Shown here: piece by piece, positions 60,208 through 64,000 of the stretch
Layout of the letters: each line of letters opens with the position of its first letter
Position numbering within the stretch: the stretch's first letter is position 1
NCBI GenBank assembly: GCA_033026295.1
Contig: CM065189.1
Span: forward strand, 12,033,203 to 12,097,202
DNA from: Channa striata
Lineage: Eukaryota > Chordata > Actinopteri > Anabantiformes > Channidae
DNA length: 64,000 nt
Direction: 5' to 3'
Notes under the pieces: model-generated
The model's database searches: none
Told to the model about the DNA's origin: nothing
The model's input: only the letters and a program-made list of their open reading frames with translations
Translations under genes and position numbers: made by a program

Positions 60208-63200
60208 TCACAGGAAGTTGTTGGAGATCTGACGTTGGTGGTCAAACAAATCCTCCGCCTCGGCACTGTAAGCGTCGCCTGATTAAAACAGAAAAAGGGA
60301 GTTGGAATAAACAGCAACAAACGGAAGGAAATATTGGGGTGTTGAAAAAGCCATCACACTGTACCTGCATGGCATCCAAACATGTAAACCCGTGCTCCGT
60401 CATACTTGCACCGACAGCGCATCACGTTGTTCTGAAAATCGGACTCGGCCATGTCTAGGGAAGGGTTGACCTCCACCTGTAAAAAAGACAGACAAGAGGT
60501 AACATGTTGCAGCAAACCCATCCGGTCCAGTTTACCAGCATCATTCACCAGTTCACAGGTCATATGTTATATTTGAATGTGCATACAGATAATAAGTTGT
60601 GCTTTTAAATGGGAGTATTTTCTTAAACTATTTCTCTGCTGAAAGTTGGAACCTCCGCCTTCTGAATCTATGTGTCTGCCGAAGCTAGAGAGCAAGTGAG
60701 AGAGTAGCGCTTTTTTTCAGATGGTTAGGAAACATGCAACGTTTGACGTGGCTTGACTTAGGGGCCACAGGGTTATTGTTCTTTTCTTTTCTATATGGCT
60801 CAGGATGTATAAACCGGGGGCATAAAGAGATGCATGACATCACTTTCCACTGTTATCACCGCGCAGTGACAAAGAGGCCCACAGATGTAGATGACAGTTT
60901 GGGTTTGGATTTAAGTTGCAGTCTATCATTAGACTGTAGCCATGGTTGGTTGCCATGGTTTTTTGTTTTCCACCCTGTCTGTCTGCCTGCCATATATAAG
61001 AAAAGCGCACAAATGAATTTTCCTGACGCACACACATCAAACAGATAACCTGACCACATATTTAATAAAGCAACTACGGTTCATTTTTTTACGTACAGTA
61101 TAAATTTTGTTGGGTGCAATTAAATTTGCAGAAAAAGATTTAATATGTAAAATATTTATTTCGTCTTTATGATTCATTTTCATCACATTTTAAGCCAAAT
61201 CAGGCATATATTTTTTTAATATTGCATGTTGAGAGCAGCCACCTCAGCACATTTTTATAGGCTCAGTGTAAAACACCATATTAAGCTGGTTACAGTTGAT
61301 GCCCTTTTATAAGCTCTTGTAATAATGTGAAACAAAGGGCCGGCAGCCGGTTTTACAGAACAATGAAAGGTTGTCGCTGTAATGCTGAAGACTGCTGTGA
61401 GGTTGTGTCTCTGATTTTTAAATGACACAGCAATCAGCAGTCACATTCACCTCAGCAATTAAGCGGAGTTGGACGTGACTCATCGGTTTAAATGTATGGT
61501 CCTAAAAATGGCTGCCACCCTGCGATTCTTGGGAAAGACTCAAAGAAACACCCAGCTGCACCAAAGACGAGCAGGCATCTGTGCCCTCCCTCAATCTCTC
61601 ACTTCTTACACAAGTTTATGAGCAGCTCAACTACTGTTACACCACATTCCTCACCACAAAGTGCTGCTGGGTCTCACTGCTGTGGCAACGGTGGATCCCT
61701 GCTTAATCGCATGTATGTCATTTTCATCTCTCGTGACGTGGCTCGTCGCATATGCACAGGCGTGTATACTGCAGCCACTTGCACACGCTGGTCAAACTTA
61801 AACATCTTGATTTCACTCGGAAAATAATTAGAAACTGTAAACATCATCACTTTGCTGCCACTAAGCTGTCAGGAAAAAATAGAACAAATGACAGGGAAGG
61901 AGGACAGATGAGTAGGTCACCGCAGCAGCTTGGAAGTCTAGAAACAGGCGAGACATGTGAACAAGCCGAGCTTTCAAACGTGAAACTGAGCGCAAACGTA
62001 AATGTGCTGAAAGGGCATTTCCATACTTTCTGAACGGGGGAACTAATAGCAGGTCTACTTTCTATATAAATCCAGACCACATTCACTTTCCTTAAGTACG
62101 CACACACCCTACAACTACACGCATACTGTTCACCTGAGTCTCGGTTGGAAACGTAGCCAAGAGCTATTTAGCTAAAATTATAGACTTTTATCACAGCTTT
62201 TATCTCATGTGCACTTTTAGATGTTGAAACAGCTACCCCACTGTTTGCTTCAGGTTTTTATTTTTTTTTTCTGCCTGATCCAAGCGGTTGTATAAGATCA
62301 CTGATATTATTATTATTTCACCATGAGGACTGAAGCACAGATCACTTTTCTCTCAGTGTTCTAGCATTTCGTACCTGCAGAATAAATGAACCAAGTGACG
62401 ATTTACTGTATTGGATGTTTTTTTTTGTAAGAATCTTTGGTACTAATAAACACACCTGGAAGATGTATTCACCAGGTCGTATGTCTGTGATGTCGACCCA
62501 CTGGCAGTCAATGTCATGGCGGTAGGTGTCCCAGCAGCCCACTGAGATGCCCTGCTCTCCCATGTTGTAGCAGGCGTACCGCTTATAGACACCTAGGACA
62601 ACGAAACAGTTGGACACATACGAGGATAATTAAAATGAGACGACTGTGCTGTAAGTTGTCTTTGCTGTCAGTCGCTGTGGATTTATATTTCTACCAAAAG
62701 GCTAAAATTATGACTTAAAAGCCAAATCTTTTTTTGGGGACTTTCAAATGAATAGAAAAGACAGTGAGCTGCAAAAAGCTGTCTGGCTTCGTGAAGCCAA
62801 GATCAATTTAGGCTTGGCCTCGGATCTTACAACTGGCTTTAAATGCTCATTATGGGATTTCAGCTTTGCACTTTTATGTATTCTTGATTCTCTCATTTGT
62901 CACGACCCAGTTCCCGTGGCCAAATGTCCCTCATAGAGCAGATTTATGCAGCATTAATCTGTCACGGGTCTCACCATCAGGGCAGTACGTGTCCTCCAGA
63001 CAGAAACTGGCTTTGTGACCTTCAGCCACCTTGGTCCCATTCAACGTTAGCAGATCGTAGTGGGTGAACACCTCAATGCTGTGGTAGTGCCTACGAATGG
63101 GAGCAGGAATATGTGATTAATGCATGCTGTTTACACAGGACAAACAGAAAATAAATCAATAAACTAATAAATGTCTCCATTTACACCTGCTGTACATAAT

Positions 63201-64000
63201 CCTGTTAAAAAAATATGTTTACTTGAAGAACAGCAGTAATAAGTCCTGCTGTGATGTGAAGGTGTTAGACAATTACAGCAATCGTGTAAACAGAAGATAG
63301 ACATCAGTTTCTTTAATTACAGAAACATTTCCAGAACAGACTCTACCAAAACTAAAAGTCAAACCATGTGTTTGCTCGTTGGATAGGTAGTGATTGAGCT
63401 GTGGCTGCGAGGACCGAGCCGTTTCTTGTTTTGGTACATTGAACCACAACCGCTGAGACAAGAAGCCAGGCTGCTCCGAATGCAGGCATGGCTCTGACTG
63501 TAACAACTGGGTGACCAGTGAGGAGGATGTTTGTTGTAAACTTTATTTTAGAGGATAAGAAATTGTGTTTATTGCGTTAAATAACAGCTGTGTTTATTTA
63601 TAGTCCAGATGTGCACTGTGCTGCACTCAGTGATCCCATTTCATGTGCCAATCTCCCATTCATCTTTTGATGCAGACATTTAATTTTTGTGACCTCTGGT
63701 AGCAACTGTGTTCTTTGTAAATCTCGTTATAATGCCCATCCCTGCGCCGTGGAGGAGGATATGCAGCATTCCTTATTCAGCCAAGCCCTGCTCCAGCTAC
63801 AAACCACCACATAGATTGCTGCTATATGGTTAAAGGATCAAATGAGAAGCTGCTGGTTCCAATGGAAACCTTTGAACTGCTCAAAGTGACACAGTGCCCT
63901 GAGTTAAAATTAAAAATTTCCTCCGGAGCTTTCCTCTTCCCGCTTTCCCATATTTGTGACTTCTCTTACCTGTGACACTGGTGCCATACCCAGCTTTCTC
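60208..64000 (-). CDS. loxl4: Lysyl oxidase homolog 4, catalytic-domain 3' part (5' exons outside the window)
   Basis: Five exons in transcript order: 63970-64000 (partial), 62975-63090, 62456-62592, 60365-60476 and 60208-60278 (stop TGA). All junctions are GT-AG and keep frame. LOXL4 is a secreted copper amine oxidase that oxidises peptidyl lysine in collagen and elastin for cross-linking. The copper-binding histidine segment VWHQCHRHYHSIEVFTHYD spans the first two exons. The lysine (KVAEGHKASFCLED) and tyrosine (GCWDTYRHDIDCQW) that form the lysine tyrosylquinone cofactor are both present, so the domain looks active. YIFQVEVNPSLDMAESDF and CRCKYDGARVYM follow, ending QISNNFL. The choice of LOXL4 over LOXL2/3 rests on LTLNGTKVAEG and on its position next to R3HCC1L, as in human. 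The SRCR domains would lie upstream, beyond 64000. Introns of 1.98 kb (60477-62455) and 0.88 kb (63091-63969) show no other gene. Confidence 0.93.

Overview
The window is vertebrate nuclear DNA, most probably from a ray-finned fish and probably a percomorph-like teleost. The evidence is intron-split genes with GT-AG junctions, compact introns, many CA/TG microsatellites, and relics of Tc1-like, hAT-like, L2-like LINE and tRNA-derived SINE elements of the kinds common in fish. No bacterial, viral, rRNA, tRNA-gene or CRISPR features were seen. Eleven protein-coding genes could be rebuilt exon by exon, and for the nine complete ones the summed exon lengths close in frame (EXOSC1 194 aa, PGAM1 254 aa, PI4K2A 447 aa, AVPI1 190 aa, COX8 66 aa, a C2H2 zinc-finger protein 458 aa, ZFYVE27 419 aa, GOLGA7B 158 aa, CRTAC1 547 aa, R3HCC1L 340 aa make ten complete; KNOP1 and LOXL4 are cut by the window edges, giving twelve loci in all).

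Layout: 1-2.97 kb, 3' part of KNOP1 (+). 4.6-8.6 kb, EXOSC1 (-), convergent with KNOP1. 9.1-12.3 kb, PGAM1 (-). 12.8-13.2 kb, a small interrupted reading frame that I do not recognise. 13.96-22.3 kb, PI4K2A (+), divergent from PGAM1, with several transposon relics in its introns. 23.2-26.6 kb, AVPI1 (-), tail to tail with PI4K2A. 26.7 kb, an orphan terminal-exon-like segment (+). 27.1-27.5 kb, a COX8 subunit gene (+). 27.6-30.2 kb, a C2H2 zinc-finger gene (+). 32.3-40.7 kb, ZFYVE27/protrudin (+). 41.4-44.2 kb, GOLGA7B (+). 45.4-49.5 kb, CRTAC1 (-). 49.9-53.5 kb, R3HCC1L (+), divergent from CRTAC1. 53.5-59.6 kb, gene-free and rich in transposon relics, including a Tc1-like relic and an inverted pair of L2-like LINE fragments. 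59.6-64 kb, 3' part of LOXL4 (-).

The order EXOSC1/PGAM1 - PI4K2A - AVPI1 - ZFYVE27 - GOLGA7B - CRTAC1 - R3HCC1L - LOXL4 follows the human 10q24 neighbourhood as I recall it. KNOP1 is on human chromosome 16, so it marks a rearrangement junction. Several human neighbours (for example MORN4, MARVELD1, SFRP5) are not visible here. The genes are a conserved syntenic block and not a functional operon: RNA exosome, glycolysis, membrane lipid signalling, respiration, ER/endosome traffic, palmitoylation and extracellular matrix are all represented.

The most notable observations are a duplicated two-exon module in KNOP1, a GC-AG intron in PI4K2A, two consecutive 21-nt microexons in ZFYVE27, a CRTAC1 that stops at the start of the EGF-like region through an 8-nt final coding piece, an orphan 3' exon with its own poly(A) signal, a single-stop-interrupted ORF upstream of PI4K2A, and several inverted-repeat structures. 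I did not find a convincing wholly new biological system.
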